Source: Janibacter sp. CX7 (GTDB lineage Bacteria > Actinomycetota > Actinomycetes > Actinomycetales > Dermatophilaceae). Taken from it: a stretch of 64,000 nt of DNA. The notes below the pieces were generated by a model. That model ran no database searches. It saw nothing but the letters and a program-made list of their open reading frames with translations, and was not told the origin of the DNA. Below, in pieces: positions 25,921 to 35,197 of the stretch. The number at the start of each line of letters is the position of its first letter. The stretch's first letter is position 1. Position numbers and translations under genes: made by a program. The stretch covers positions 3,165,344 through 3,229,343 of the forward strand of contig NZ_CP101464.1 in assembly GCF_024362365.1 (NCBI RefSeq). The letters run 5' to 3'.

Positions 25921-28900
25921 TCAGCGGGCGTCCGGGAGGGTGATCTGGACGATCTCCGCACGGCCCCGGCGCACCAGGACCCCCCGACCCTCGGGCATGA
26001 CGACCCGGGCGAGGGGCGGGAAGGCGGACTTGAAGATCATCTGCGACTCCGACCCGTCGGGCGCCAGAGCCATGCCCGAGCGCGAGGCCTTGACCAGACC
26101 CGGCAGGCCCATGCTCGAGTTCATCGCGGAGGCGTCCGCCTCGCCGACGACGAAGTGGTCGTTGTCGATGAGCGGCTTGATCGCGTCCTGCATCGGCGAC
26201 TGGAAGGGCGGCGCGTTGAGGTCGTCGAGCTTTTCGACGATGAGCACCTGCGGCAGGGCCATCTCGTCGAGGGCGCGCTCCTTGAGCTCGGTGCACAGCT
26301 CCTTGACGTCCTCCTCGCGGCTCGCGGTGCGGTCGACCTCCGGCATGGTGAGCAGCTCGGAGTTGCGCCGCAGCGAGATGACGCTGATCTGGGTCTGCGG
26401 GCGCCAGGCCCGGATCGCCCGGATCATCGTCACGAGGGTCGTCGTGCGCCCGCTGCCGGGCGGCCCGGTGACGACGAAGCCACCGCGCGGGTCGAAGGAG
26501 ACCGGCGCGAGGTCGTCGGAGTTCATCCCGATGACCGGCAGCCCGTCCAGCTGCGCAGGCAGGGACGACATCGGGACGACCTCGGGCAGCGAGGCCACCG
26601 GCCGGGCCGGAGCGGCACCGCTCTTGGCCATCGTCTCGGCGAAGCCGCGCACCATCCGCGACTGCTCCGACGCATCGCTCGTGCCACCGAGGACCGCCAC
26701 CTGGACCTCGCGCTTCTTGAAGATCCCTCGGCCGGGAGGCGACTCCGGGGTGAGCACGTCGCGGGCCGTCCCGAGGAAGGCGTAGTCGTCCTCGGTCGCC
26801 ATGCGCAGCACGAAGCGCGACTGGACCGAGGAGCCCATCGACACCGGCAGACCACCGCGGGAGTCGACCGAGAGCACGAAGTGCACGCCGACGGGACGCC
26901 CGTCGGCGAGCAGCGAGGTGAAGGCGTCGAGCCAGCGCATGAGGGCGCCCGCCGATTCGTAGGCCTGCCGGAAGGCGGTGAGGCCGTCGACGAGCACGAA
27001 GATCCGCGGCTCGTCGGTGTGCCCGGTGAGGCGCCGGTACTGCGTGATCGTCGTGGCATTGGCCTTGGAGTAGCGCACCGCCCGCTCGTCGACGATCTCG
27101 CGGAGCATCGTCAGCAGCCGCTTGACCCGCTCCTCGTCCTGCCCGGAGATGATGCTGCCGACGTGCGGCAGGTCCTCGAGCATCGACAGGCCGCGGTTGC
27201 CGAAGTCGAGCCCGTAGACGTGGCACGGCCCGCCGCGCACGGTGAAGCCGGCGGCGACCGCGATCGTGCGCAGGAAGGAGCTCTTGCCCGCGCCCGATGC
27301 CCCGAAGACCGCGAGGTTGCCCTCGGAGTCGGGGCGGAAGCTGATCGTCGGCTGGGCCTGCAGGTCCGGGTCGTCGGCGACACCGATGACCAGCTCGTCG
27401 TCGCGCCGGTCGGTGGGCAGCTTCGCCAGGTCGTAGACCTCGGCGAGCTCCGGTAGCCAGGGCTTGCGCGGGATGGCGATCTGCGCCTCGACCCGCGCCC
27501 GCTCGACGGTCTCGACGACCCGCTGGATGTCGGTGGGGCCGAGGTCGGCGTCCTCGTCCCCCTTCGGCTTGGCGGGCAGCTCCCACGCGACCGACGCACC
27601 GAAGGCGAGGGTCGACACGAGCATGTCCGGCGGTGGCGGGGTGTCGCTCGTCCAGCCACCGGCGTAGCCGGTCTGGAAGGGCACGAGGCGGCCGGGACCG
27701 GACTTGGCCATCGCACGACCCGGCAGGGCCGGGTCGAAGTAGGCGGCGTCCTTGGTGCCGAGCACGTCGCTCGAGTCGTCCTCGTCGGCCATGCGCAGCG
27801 CCATGCGCAGGTTGGTGTTGGCGCGCAGGTTGTCCTTGATGACACCCGCCGGGCGCTGCGTCGCGAGGATGAGGTGGATGCCGAGCGAGCGGCCGCGCTG
27901 GGCGATGTTGACGACGCCGTCGACGAAGTCGGGCACCTCCTGCACGAGGGCGGCGAACTCGTCGACGATGATGATCAGGCTCGGCGGGGCCTCGACCTCG
28001 CCGCGGCGCTCCAGCTCGACGAGGTCCTTGGCCTTGAATCGGGCGAGCAGGTGCTCGCGGTAGTGCAGCTCGGCCGACAGCGAGGCGAGCGCCCGGCGGA
28101 CGAGGTGCGGCGAGAGGTCGGTGACCATGCCGACCGTGTGCGGCAGCTGCACGCAGTCGCGGAAGGCCGAGCCACCCTTGTAGTCGACGAGCAGGAAGGT
28201 CACCCGCTGCGGGCTGTTGGCCGTCGCCATGCCGAGGATCCACGCCTGGAGCAGCTCGGACTTGCCGGCACCCGTCGTGCCACCGACGAGGGCGTGCGGT
28301 CCGTCGGTGCGCAGGTCGACGCTGTGCGTCCCGAGCGCGCTCTGCCCGATGACGGCGCGAAGGGAGCCCGGCTTGCGGTTGGGGGTGGGCGGCGCGTGGC
28401 GCCCGGTGAGGATCGAGCGGTTCTCGTTCCACCGCTCGATGACGGCCAGCTCGGAGGTGGCGATCTCGGTGCCGACGAGGGCGAGGTAGGACACCGAGCG
28501 CGGGATGTCGGAGTCGTCCTGGACGACAGCGCTGGCGTCGGTGATCGGGGCGAGGCCCCGGGCGACGTCCATGGCCTCCTGCTCGGAGACCCCGTCGGTC
28601 GCCACCCGGGTGGCGACCTGGGCGGGGCCGACCCAGCCGACCTGGCAGTATCCGTCCTCGCCGACCTCGACGAAGGTCCGGCAGGCGGCCGGCAGCTGCT
28701 CGGTGACCGGCGCGACCCAGATGACGATGATCCGGTGCTTCCACCCGTGCTCGGCGAGCTGGACGAGGCGGGCCTGCTCGACGGGTGCGTCGCTCTCGAC
28801 GAGGACGACGACGGCAGGTCCCACGCGTCCCTTGTCGGACGCCACACCGGTGGCGACGAGGGACTCGAGCTGCTCCATGACGGCCGAGCAGCCGGGTCCG

Positions 28901-30318
28901 GAGCTCGCCGTGTGCTGCACCTCGACCGGGCTCTGCGGGGAGCTCGTGTGCGGCGCCCACTTGAGCCAGTCCCAGTCGCGGGCCGACGACGTCGAGGTCA
29001 AGGCGCAGACGACGACCTCGGCGGGCGAGTGGGCGGCGAGGGTCTGCACGACGAGGGAGCGGGCCAGGCCGAGCGAGTGGTCGCGCGGCCCGGAGACGCC
29101 GATGGCGCCGTCGAGCAGCGGGTGCGCGGTCACGGGCACGTCGGCGACGACGCCCAGGCCCTGCATGAGTCGGGACACCTCGAGCCAGGCCTCGGCGCGG
29201 GTGCGGCCCATCTTGGGCAGCTTGATCTCGCTGCGGCTCGGGCGCACGCCCAGACCGAGGCGGTACTCGAGGAAGCCCGGCTCCTCGGGTCGCCGGGTCC
29301 ACATGAGCGGGTGGTGCACGGCCACGGCCCGGCCGAAGTCCGCCACCGACGGGTGCTCCTGGCGCCGGATGTCGTGCTCGCGGTCGAGCTCGACCTCGAT
29401 GTCCTCGACGAGGTAGCCCACGTCCTCGCGGAAGTCGGCCATCGCCTCCTCGAAGTCCAGCCGCACCCGACGCCGCGACTCCCACGCATTGGCGAGCATC
29501 ATCATCGGCATCATGAGCATGAACATGATCGTGAAGCGCGAGCGGGTGATGGCGAAGAGCGTCGCGCCCATGAAGACCGGCACGATCATCATGGCGAGCG
29601 GGATGCGCTGCGGCTTGCCGCGCTCCGGCAGCTCCGGCACCTCGAACTGCAGCCCCTGGTAGATCGGGGCGATGCGCGGCGAGCGGGTGAAGGCGACGTC
29701 GCCCGCGTCGGTCATCGTCAGGCCCGCGGCCCGGGTCTTGGCCGAGATCTCGAAGGTCGTGTCACCGATGGTGAAGGTCTCGCCCTCGCGCAGGATCGCG
29801 CGGTCGATGCGCTCGTCGCCGACGATGACGCCGTTGGAGGAGCCGAGGTCGGTCACCTCGACGACGTCGGCGACGAGCAGCTTCGCGTGGCGGCGCGAGA
29901 CGGAGGCGTCGTTGATCTGCACCTCGCAGTCGCGTCCGCGGCCGACGTGCGAGGTGCCCCGCTGCAGCGGGTACTCGCGCCCGGTGTCCGGGCCGGCGAC
30001 GACCCGCGCGGTCGCGATCGGTGCCGCGGAGTCCTCGTAGCCGGCGGATCGGCGGGTCACCGCGAGGTGGGCACCCGAGCGCAGCCCCGACTCCTGGACC
30101 GTGGTGTTGGGGTCGACGGCGCGGTGGTTCTCGTCGACGAGGGCGAGGGTGTAGCTGCCGAGCTCCGCCGGGGCGTGCGCGCTGGCATTGCGCTGCCGCT
30201 CCGGGTCGGAGAGCACGAGGTGCTCGGCGAGGTCGCCGACGGTCGTGCGTCCGTCGACCGTCGCGACGAGGTCGGTGTCGACATTGCCCGACCCGCGCAG
30301 GGTGAACATCAGCTTCAT
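25921..30318 (-). CDS. EssC/EccC-like FtsK-type ATPase of a type VII-like secretion system, with ubiquitin-like and FHA domains
   Basis: A 1465-residue membrane motor. Residues 1 to about 85 look like a YukD/EsaB ubiquitin fold. About 105-190 is an FHA domain (SHVGRGRDC, VSRRHAKL, LGSSNG). Two membrane helices follow at about 243-283. Three FtsK-type ATPase domains come next: domain 1 has GGTTGAGKSE (Lys686) and IIIVDEF (Asp786, Glu787), both intact; domain 2 has GASGAGKSS (Lys1012) but VLVDGL lacks the catalytic Glu; domain 3 has GPPGSGRTTT (Arg1291 replaces Lys) and VEKLDDL. Such decay of domains 2 and 3 is usual in EccC/EssC, where they bind substrate signals. Last of twelve genes, overlapping the transglutaminase-like gene by four bases. 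No EccB, EccD, EccE or mycosin is in the window. Confidence 0.93.
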   Translation of the reverse strand: MKLMFTLRGSGNVDTDLVATVDGRTTVGDLAEHLVLSDPERQRNASAHAPAELGSYTLALVDENHRAVDPNTTVQESGLRSGAHLAVTRRSAGYEDSAAPIATARVVAGPDTGREYPLQRGTSHVGRGRDCEVQINDASVSRRHAKLLVADVVEVTDLGSSNGVIVGDERIDRAILREGETFTIGDTTFEISAKTRAAGLTMTDAGDVAFTRSPRIAPIYQGLQFEVPELPERGKPQRIPLAMMIVPVFMGATLFAITRSRFTIMFMLMMPMMMLANAWESRRRVRLDFEEAMADFREDVGYLVEDIEVELDREHDIRRQEHPSVADFGRAVAVHHPLMWTRRPEEPGFLEYRLGLGVRPSRSEIKLPKMGRTRAEAWLEVSRLMQGLGVVADVPVTAHPLLDGAIGVSGPRDHSLGLARSLVVQTLAAHSPAEVVVCALTSTSSARDWDWLKWAPHTSSPQSPVEVQHTASSGPGCSAVMEQLESLVATGVASDKGRVGPAVVVLVESDAPVEQARLVQLAEHGWKHRIIVIWVAPVTEQLPAACRTFVEVGEDGYCQVGWVGPAQVATRVATDGVSEQEAMDVARGLAPITDASAVVQDDSDIPRSVSYLALVGTEIATSELAVIERWNENRSILTGRHAPPTPNRKPGSLRAVIGQSALGTHSVDLRTDGPHALVGGTTGAGKSELLQAWILGMATANSPQRVTFLLVDYKGGSAFRDCVQLPHTVGMVTDLSPHLVRRALASLSAELHYREHLLARFKAKDLVELERRGEVEAPPSLIIIVDEFAALVQEVPDFVDGVVNIAQRGRSLGIHLILATQRPAGVIKDNLRANTNLRMALRMADEDDSSDVLGTKDAAYFDPALPGRAMAKSGPGRLVPFQTGYAGGWTSDTPPPPDMLVSTLAFGASVAWELPAKPKGDEDADLGPTDIQRVVETVERARVEAQIAIPRKPWLPELAEVYDLAKLPTDRRDDELVIGVADDPDLQAQPTISFRPDSEGNLAVFGASGAGKSSFLRTIAVAAGFTVRGGPCHVYGLDFGNRGLSMLEDLPHVGSIISGQDEERVKRLLTMLREIVDERAVRYSKANATTITQYRRLTGHTDEPRIFVLVDGLTAFRQAYESAGALMRWLDAFTSLLADGRPVGVHFVLSVDSRGGLPVSMGSSVQSRFVLRMATEDDYAFLGTARDVLTPESPPGRGIFKKREVQVAVLGGTSDASEQSRMVRGFAETMAKSGAAPARPVASLPEVVPMSSLPAQLDGLPVIGMNSDDLAPVSFDPRGGFVVTGPPGSGRTTTLVTMIRAIRAWRPQTQISVISLRRNSELLTMPEVDRTASREEDVKELCTELKERALDEMALPQVLIVEKLDDLNAPPFQSPMQDAIKPLIDNDHFVVGEADASAMNSSMGLPGLVKASRSGMALAPDGSESQMIFKSAFPPLARVVMPEGRGVLVRRGRAEIVQITLPDAR

Positions 30319-32786
30319 CGGTGGGCCTCACGGGTGGTGGTGGTCGAGTCGTGCATCCCGATGTCCTCGTGACGGGACAGCAGGGAGCGTGGGTCGAGGG
30401 TCGCCCGCACGCGGGTGACGAAGGGAGTGGCCTGTCGCAGTCGTCGGCGCACCCGCCGCAGCTCACCCTGCCACTGCCCCACGGCGTCGGGGTGGGCCGG
30501 GGCCTCGCCGAAGACGAGGGCATCGGCCTGCATGGCGGCGGGGACGGCATCGACCTGGGGCCCGAGGGCACGGGCCTGCTCGACGCGGGTCCCGCCGGCG
30601 GGAAGCGGCACCCCGAGGAGGCGGGCCTCCTCGAGCAGGTCGTTCCACGACCGGCCGATCCGCCGGTCGGCGGACCCGCTGCGCTGCCGCACGGCCCGGC
30701 GCACGGCGGTCACGACCGGAGTGAGCGCGAGCACGAGCAGCGGCAGGAGGACGAAGACCGCGAGGAGCTGGGCCCACAGCGGCCAGGTCGACGGGGACGA
30801 CCAGTCGACGACGGGCTCGGGCGGCGGCGGGTCGGCCGGCGGCGGCTGCGGCGGCGGGTCGACCTCGGGCTTGTCCCAGGCCTGCGGCGCCCGGCTGGTG
30901 TCGGTCTGCTGCTCCGTCATGCTCGGGACGAAGGTCTGCGGCATCAGCTGGAACCACGAGCCGTCGCGCAGCCGGACCTCGACCCACGCGTGGACGTCAC
31001 GACCGCGGACGAGTCCGTCGTCGGTGGCCGTCGCGCCCACGACGACCCGGGTGGGGATGCCGAGTCGGTTGCCGATGAGCCCGAGGGTCGCGGCGTACTG
31101 CTCGTCGTTGCCGGCGAGCTCCTCGGAGTTGAGGAAGCGGTCGAGCCGCCCGAGGCCGTGCCCGGCGGGGTAGTTGCGCGCGATGGTCGCGATCTTCGCC
31201 CGCTCGGCCTCGCTGCTCGCACCGGTCGACGGGGCCCCGTCGGTGTAGGTGCCCTCCTCGCGCATCGTCGTCGCGATCGAGCGCAGCTGGGCCCAGGGGT
31301 CGTCCGAGGAGCCCTTCCACGTCTCGATCCGGGCGTCGACGAAGGAGGTGTCACCCGTCATCGGCATCGAGCCCCGCGCGACGGGCAGGCTCTCGGGGAG
31401 GGCACCGGCCCCCTTCGCCGGGAGCTCGGTGCGCAGCTCGTAGCGGTCACCGGGGCGCAGACCCGGCGGGACGAGCACGGAGTTGGTGCTGAGGTTGAGC
31501 CAGGCCTTGCCCTCGAGCCGCTCGCGGGCCGAGCCGAGGAACTCGATGCCCTCGACCTGACCCGTCGTGAGCAGCCAGCCCTCGCCGTAGCCGCCCTCGG
31601 GCACGGTGACCCGCACCTGCGTCGGGTTGCCGCCGTCGAGGACGCCGACCCGGCGGCCGAACTGCTGGAAGGACCGCCCAGCATCGGCGCGCGACTCGCC
31701 GCGCCCGGCGACGCCCCACGTCGACCCGTCCCAGGTGTCGAGGGTCGCCAGGCGCATCGGCGTCGTCGCGGGCACGCCCTCGACCCGCAGCAGCTCACGC
31801 TCGTAGAGCTGGGTGGGGCTGTCCGCGGTGAAGTCGCGGTAGCGGCTGAGCGGCGAGGCGAGCACGCTCGTGTCGTGGCCGGGCACGACACCGGTGCGCA
31901 CGACCTGCCGGTCGGACTCGCCGTCGCGGCCGGGCAGGAGCGGCCCGACGAGCGCCCCGAGCAGGGCGGCGACGAGCACGATGAGGGCGCCCTGGACGAC
32001 CCGGGACAGGGCCGGGCGCCGCATCCCCGGCCGGGCGATGCCGATGTCGGGGTCGAGGTGGTCGCGCGCGACGAGCCAGCCGACGAGGACCAGGGCGAGC
32101 AGCAGTCCCTGCACCCACTGCGCGGCCGGCTGACCGGTGCCGATCACGATGGTCACGGCGAGCAGGGCGAAGGGGGTCGCCACCAGCCGCAGGCGTGAGC
32201 GGGTCACGCGGGCGGTCGCGTAGACCAAGACGGTGCCGACGAGCCCGAGGAAGAGCGCGACCGCGAGGTAGGGCCCCCGGGCGTCGACGGGTGGGACGAG
32301 CGTGAGCAGGTCGGTCCAGCCGGTGACCGGGCCACCCACGAGGTCCTTGAAGGTCTGGCCGGTGGGCAGGAAGCCCCACTTGACGTCGTCACGGACGGCG
32401 AGCGGACCGCCGAGGAGGAGGTAGAGGACCGCCCCGAGCGCGGTGGTCGCGACGATCGGCCAGCGGTAGGTCGCCTGCACGTGGCCGACGAGCAGGCCCA
32501 GGACGACCCCGACCGCGGCGGCCTGCCACCACTGCCAGCCGAAGAGGACGGTGCGCAGCCCGGCGAGGCAGCAGGCCATGACGGCGACGGTGAAGGCCGC
32601 GTCGACCGCGTGCCCGATGCCGGGGCGCATCCGCCCGAGGGTCGCCCGCACCTTGTCGCCACCGGTCAGCTGGGGCTTGATCATCCCCTCCTTCGGCGTG
32701 CCGACGAGGCTGCCCTCGGTCACCCGTCCCGCGCCACCCGGGGAGGGCGGAGCGCCCGAGGGGGTCTGCGTGCTGGGGCTCGTCAT
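30315..32786 (-). CDS. Transglutaminase-like membrane protein, catalytic residues lost
   Basis: An 823-residue protein of the DUF3488/transglutaminase/DUF4129 layout. It has six or so N-terminal helices to about residue 260, an extracytoplasmic part, a transglutaminase fold at about 520-620, a Pro-rich linker, one helix (WAQLLAVFVLLPLLVLAL) and a cytoplasmic tail. The active-site segment reads GNDEQYAATL, with Asp561 where the family has Cys. The His is kept (His599 in VHAWVEV), but the third residue is Met615 (LMPQTF) instead of Asp. It should not be a protease or cross-linking enzyme. It overlaps both neighbours by four bases and sits between DUF58 and the ATPase, so a structural role in the secretion machine is likely. 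Confidence 0.88.
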   Translation of the reverse strand: MTSPSTQTPSGAPPSPGGAGRVTEGSLVGTPKEGMIKPQLTGGDKVRATLGRMRPGIGHAVDAAFTVAVMACCLAGLRTVLFGWQWWQAAAVGVVLGLLVGHVQATYRWPIVATTALGAVLYLLLGGPLAVRDDVKWGFLPTGQTFKDLVGGPVTGWTDLLTLVPPVDARGPYLAVALFLGLVGTVLVYATARVTRSRLRLVATPFALLAVTIVIGTGQPAAQWVQGLLLALVLVGWLVARDHLDPDIGIARPGMRRPALSRVVQGALIVLVAALLGALVGPLLPGRDGESDRQVVRTGVVPGHDTSVLASPLSRYRDFTADSPTQLYERELLRVEGVPATTPMRLATLDTWDGSTWGVAGRGESRADAGRSFQQFGRRVGVLDGGNPTQVRVTVPEGGYGEGWLLTTGQVEGIEFLGSARERLEGKAWLNLSTNSVLVPPGLRPGDRYELRTELPAKGAGALPESLPVARGSMPMTGDTSFVDARIETWKGSSDDPWAQLRSIATTMREEGTYTDGAPSTGASSEAERAKIATIARNYPAGHGLGRLDRFLNSEELAGNDEQYAATLGLIGNRLGIPTRVVVGATATDDGLVRGRDVHAWVEVRLRDGSWFQLMPQTFVPSMTEQQTDTSRAPQAWDKPEVDPPPQPPPADPPPPEPVVDWSSPSTWPLWAQLLAVFVLLPLLVLALTPVVTAVRRAVRQRSGSADRRIGRSWNDLLEEARLLGVPLPAGGTRVEQARALGPQVDAVPAAMQADALVFGEAPAHPDAVGQWQGELRRVRRRLRQATPFVTRVRATLDPRSLLSRHEDIGMHDSTTTTREAHR

Positions 32787-34195
32787 GCCGGCACCAGCCC
32801 GGCCGTGACGGAGCCGAGGTCGGCGAGCTCGCCGATCGTGAGCACGCTCAGCCCGCGCAGCCTGCGCAGGCTCGGGTCGCTCACCGGGTCGACGACGACG
32901 ACGACCTTGTGCACCTCGGTCTCGAACTCGCCGAGGCACTGCTGGATCTCGAGGAAGGCCCGGCCGGGGCCGGTGCACAGCACGGCGACCGAGGAGTCAG
33001 GCGCCTGCTGGACGACCCGCCGGGCGCCCCGCACGAGGTCGACGCGCCCGAGACTCGCGGCGGTGAGGGCGTCGAGGACGAGCGGGATCGTCGTGCGGGT
33101 CGCGAAGGCCTCTCCGCAGACGACGCTCGCCTCCTGGGCGTCGGTGATCGACTGGACCATGAGCGAGGCGGCGACGGCGATGGCCGTCTCCGCATCCCCT
33201 TCGCCGTGGCGGTACATCGCGGGGTCGGTGTCGACGACGACGCCCAGGTGGGAGCGCCGGGTCTCCTGGAACTGGCGCACGAGCAGGCGGTCGTGCTTCG
33301 CCGAGGAACGCCAGTGGACGTAGCGCCGGTCGTCGCCGGGCTCGTACTCGCGCAGCGCGTGGAAGTCGATGTCGGCCATCGACAGCTCCGGCGTCACCTC
33401 GCCCTCGAGGTCGCGCAGCAGGCCGTGGGCGCCGGACTCGAGCGTGATGTGGCGGGGGTGGACGTGCATGTGCTGCGCGCCGCCGAAGGTCACGGTGCGG
33501 CGGGTGATGCCGAGCGGGTCGCCCTGCACGGTCGTCGCGGGGCCGACGGGGATGACCCCGCGACGAGGGGTGTCGATGGGGAAGGCCGTGCGGTGCTGCG
33601 CCCCGCGGCGCAGCAGCGGCACGGGGATGACCTGCTCGTCGTCGCCGACCGGCAGCCGCACGAGCGAAGGGAGCATCGTGCGCCTGGACGGGTTGGTCAG
33701 GACGACGTGAGCCTGGGCCAGGTCGCCGATCTGCGCGCGCAGCGGATCGACGACGAGCTCGACGTCGGCGCGGTGGGCGGGCAGCGAGATCAGGATGCAC
33801 AGCAGGACGACGGCGAGCAGGGTCGCGGCGACGAGGGCGAGCTCGACCCAGCCGAGGACGACCGCGAGGACCCAGGCGAGGATCGCGAGGCCGACGAGGG
33901 TCCACCCGAGCGGCGTGACGTGGTCGAGCCGACCGCCGAACCAGCGCCGGCGCAGGCGCTCGTCGGTCGCGGCCGCGCCGTGGCGCACGGCCCGGCCGGC
34001 ACCGCGGCCGGCGTTCAGGAGCCGGCCACCGGGCAGGCGGACGGTGCGCCGGGGACCGGTCGCGCGAGCGCGCGCCGAGGTCGCCATCTGCTCCAGCCGC
34101 GCGTCCTCCGGACGGCCCTGGTCGGGCCCGTCGTCGCGCACGCGGCCCCGCCCGCGCGGGGGCCCGGGCGGGGGTGTGGGGGTTCCGGTCGTCAT
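32783..34195 (-). CDS. DUF58 membrane protein of the type VII-like operon
   Basis: A 470-residue protein. The first 80 residues are a basic, Pro/Arg-rich cytoplasmic tail. A helix pair (LGWTLVGLAILAWVLAVVLG and LALVAATLLAVVLLCILISL) is followed by an extended beta domain and the DUF58 signature DFHALREYEPGDDRRYVHWR. It then has a VWA-like end. It is larger than the soluble DUF58 protein of the MoxR-VWA operon. Its ATG overlaps the transglutaminase gene stop side by four bases. With MoxR, DUF58 and transglutaminase-like genes in a row, the set matches a common actinobacterial module. Confidence 0.88.
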   Translation of the reverse strand: MTTGTPTPPPGPPRGRGRVRDDGPDQGRPEDARLEQMATSARARATGPRRTVRLPGGRLLNAGRGAGRAVRHGAAATDERLRRRWFGGRLDHVTPLGWTLVGLAILAWVLAVVLGWVELALVAATLLAVVLLCILISLPAHRADVELVVDPLRAQIGDLAQAHVVLTNPSRRTMLPSLVRLPVGDDEQVIPVPLLRRGAQHRTAFPIDTPRRGVIPVGPATTVQGDPLGITRRTVTFGGAQHMHVHPRHITLESGAHGLLRDLEGEVTPELSMADIDFHALREYEPGDDRRYVHWRSSAKHDRLLVRQFQETRRSHLGVVVDTDPAMYRHGEGDAETAIAVAASLMVQSITDAQEASVVCGEAFATRTTIPLVLDALTAASLGRVDLVRGARRVVQQAPDSSVAVLCTGPGRAFLEIQQCLGEFETEVHKVVVVVDPVSDPSLRRLRGLSVLTIGELADLGSVTAGLVPA

Positions 34196-34215
34196 CTGCT
34201 GGTCGCTCGGGCCGC

Positions 34216-35184
34216 TCAGGCCACCCGCTCGGTCGGCGGGGCGACCTCGCCGAGGATCTGGCCGATGACGTCGGTGGTCCGCACCCCGGCGAACTCCGCC
34301 TCGGCGGTGAGCAGCAGGCGGTGGGTCATCACCGGCTCGGCGAGCACCTTGACGTCGTCGGGCACGACGTGGGTCCGGCCCTGGCTGGCCGCCCAGGTCT
34401 TCGCGCAGCGCACGAGGGCGAGGCAGCCGCGCACCGACAGACCCAGGCGCAGGTTGCGGTGGCGTCGCGTGGCCTCGGCGAGGCGCGAGACGTAGGCGAG
34501 GATCGCCGGGTCGACGTGGACCTGGTCGGCGAGACCGGCCATGTCCTCGACGACCTTCGCCGTGACGACGGGGCGCAGCCCACGGGTGCGGTCGCGCCGG
34601 CCGGCCTCGGCGAGGACGGCGACGGTCGCCTCGTGGTCGGGGTAGCCGAGCGAGGTCTTCATGAGGAAGCGGTCGAGCTGCGCCTCGGGCAGGCGATAGG
34701 TCCCGGCCTGCTCGATCGGGTTCTGCGTCGCGACGACCATGAAGGGACGCCCGACGTCGTGGGTGGTGCCGTCGACGGTGACCCGTCCCTCCTCCATGAC
34801 CTCGAGGAGGGCCGCCTGCGTCTTGGGCGAGGCGCGGTTGATCTCGTCGGCGAGGACGATCGTCGCGAAGACCGGGCCGCGGTGGAAGTCGAAGCGCTTG
34901 GTCTGCTGGTCGTAGATCGTCACACCGGTGACGTCGCTCGGCAGCAGGTCCGGGGTGAACTGGATGCGGCTCGAGGACCCCTGCACGGTGCCCGCGATGG
35001 CCCGGGCGAGCTGGGTCTTGCCGGTGCCCGGGTAGTCCTCGAGGAGCAGGTGCCCCTCGGACAGCAGGCAGGTGAGGGCCAGCCGCACGACGTGCTGCTT
35101 GCCGAGGACGACCTGGTCGACGTTGCCGACCATCTGCTGGAAGGCCTGGCTGAACCAGCTGGCCTGCTCCTGGGTGACGCTCAT
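34216..35184 (-). CDS. MoxR-family AAA ATPase of the type VII-like operon
   Basis: A 322-residue ATPase with Walker A DYPGTGKTQ (Lys56), Walker B VLADEINRAS, sensor ATQNPIEQAGTYRLPEAQLD and an Arg finger region. The closest function is a chaperone acting on its DUF58 and membrane partners. It shares the MoxR fold with the other MoxR of this window but belongs to a different subgroup (PGTGKT rather than PGLAKT). The ATG is chosen at MSVTQEQ; the longer reading falls in the tail of the upstream gene. Confidence 0.92.
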   Translation of the reverse strand: MSVTQEQASWFSQAFQQMVGNVDQVVLGKQHVVRLALTCLLSEGHLLLEDYPGTGKTQLARAIAGTVQGSSSRIQFTPDLLPSDVTGVTIYDQQTKRFDFHRGPVFATIVLADEINRASPKTQAALLEVMEEGRVTVDGTTHDVGRPFMVVATQNPIEQAGTYRLPEAQLDRFLMKTSLGYPDHEATVAVLAEAGRRDRTRGLRPVVTAKVVEDMAGLADQVHVDPAILAYVSRLAEATRRHRNLRLGLSVRGCLALVRCAKTWAASQGRTHVVPDDVKVLAEPVMTHRLLLTAEAEFAGVRTTDVIGQILGEVAPPTERVA

Positions 35185-35197
35185 CCGTCCTACTTCC

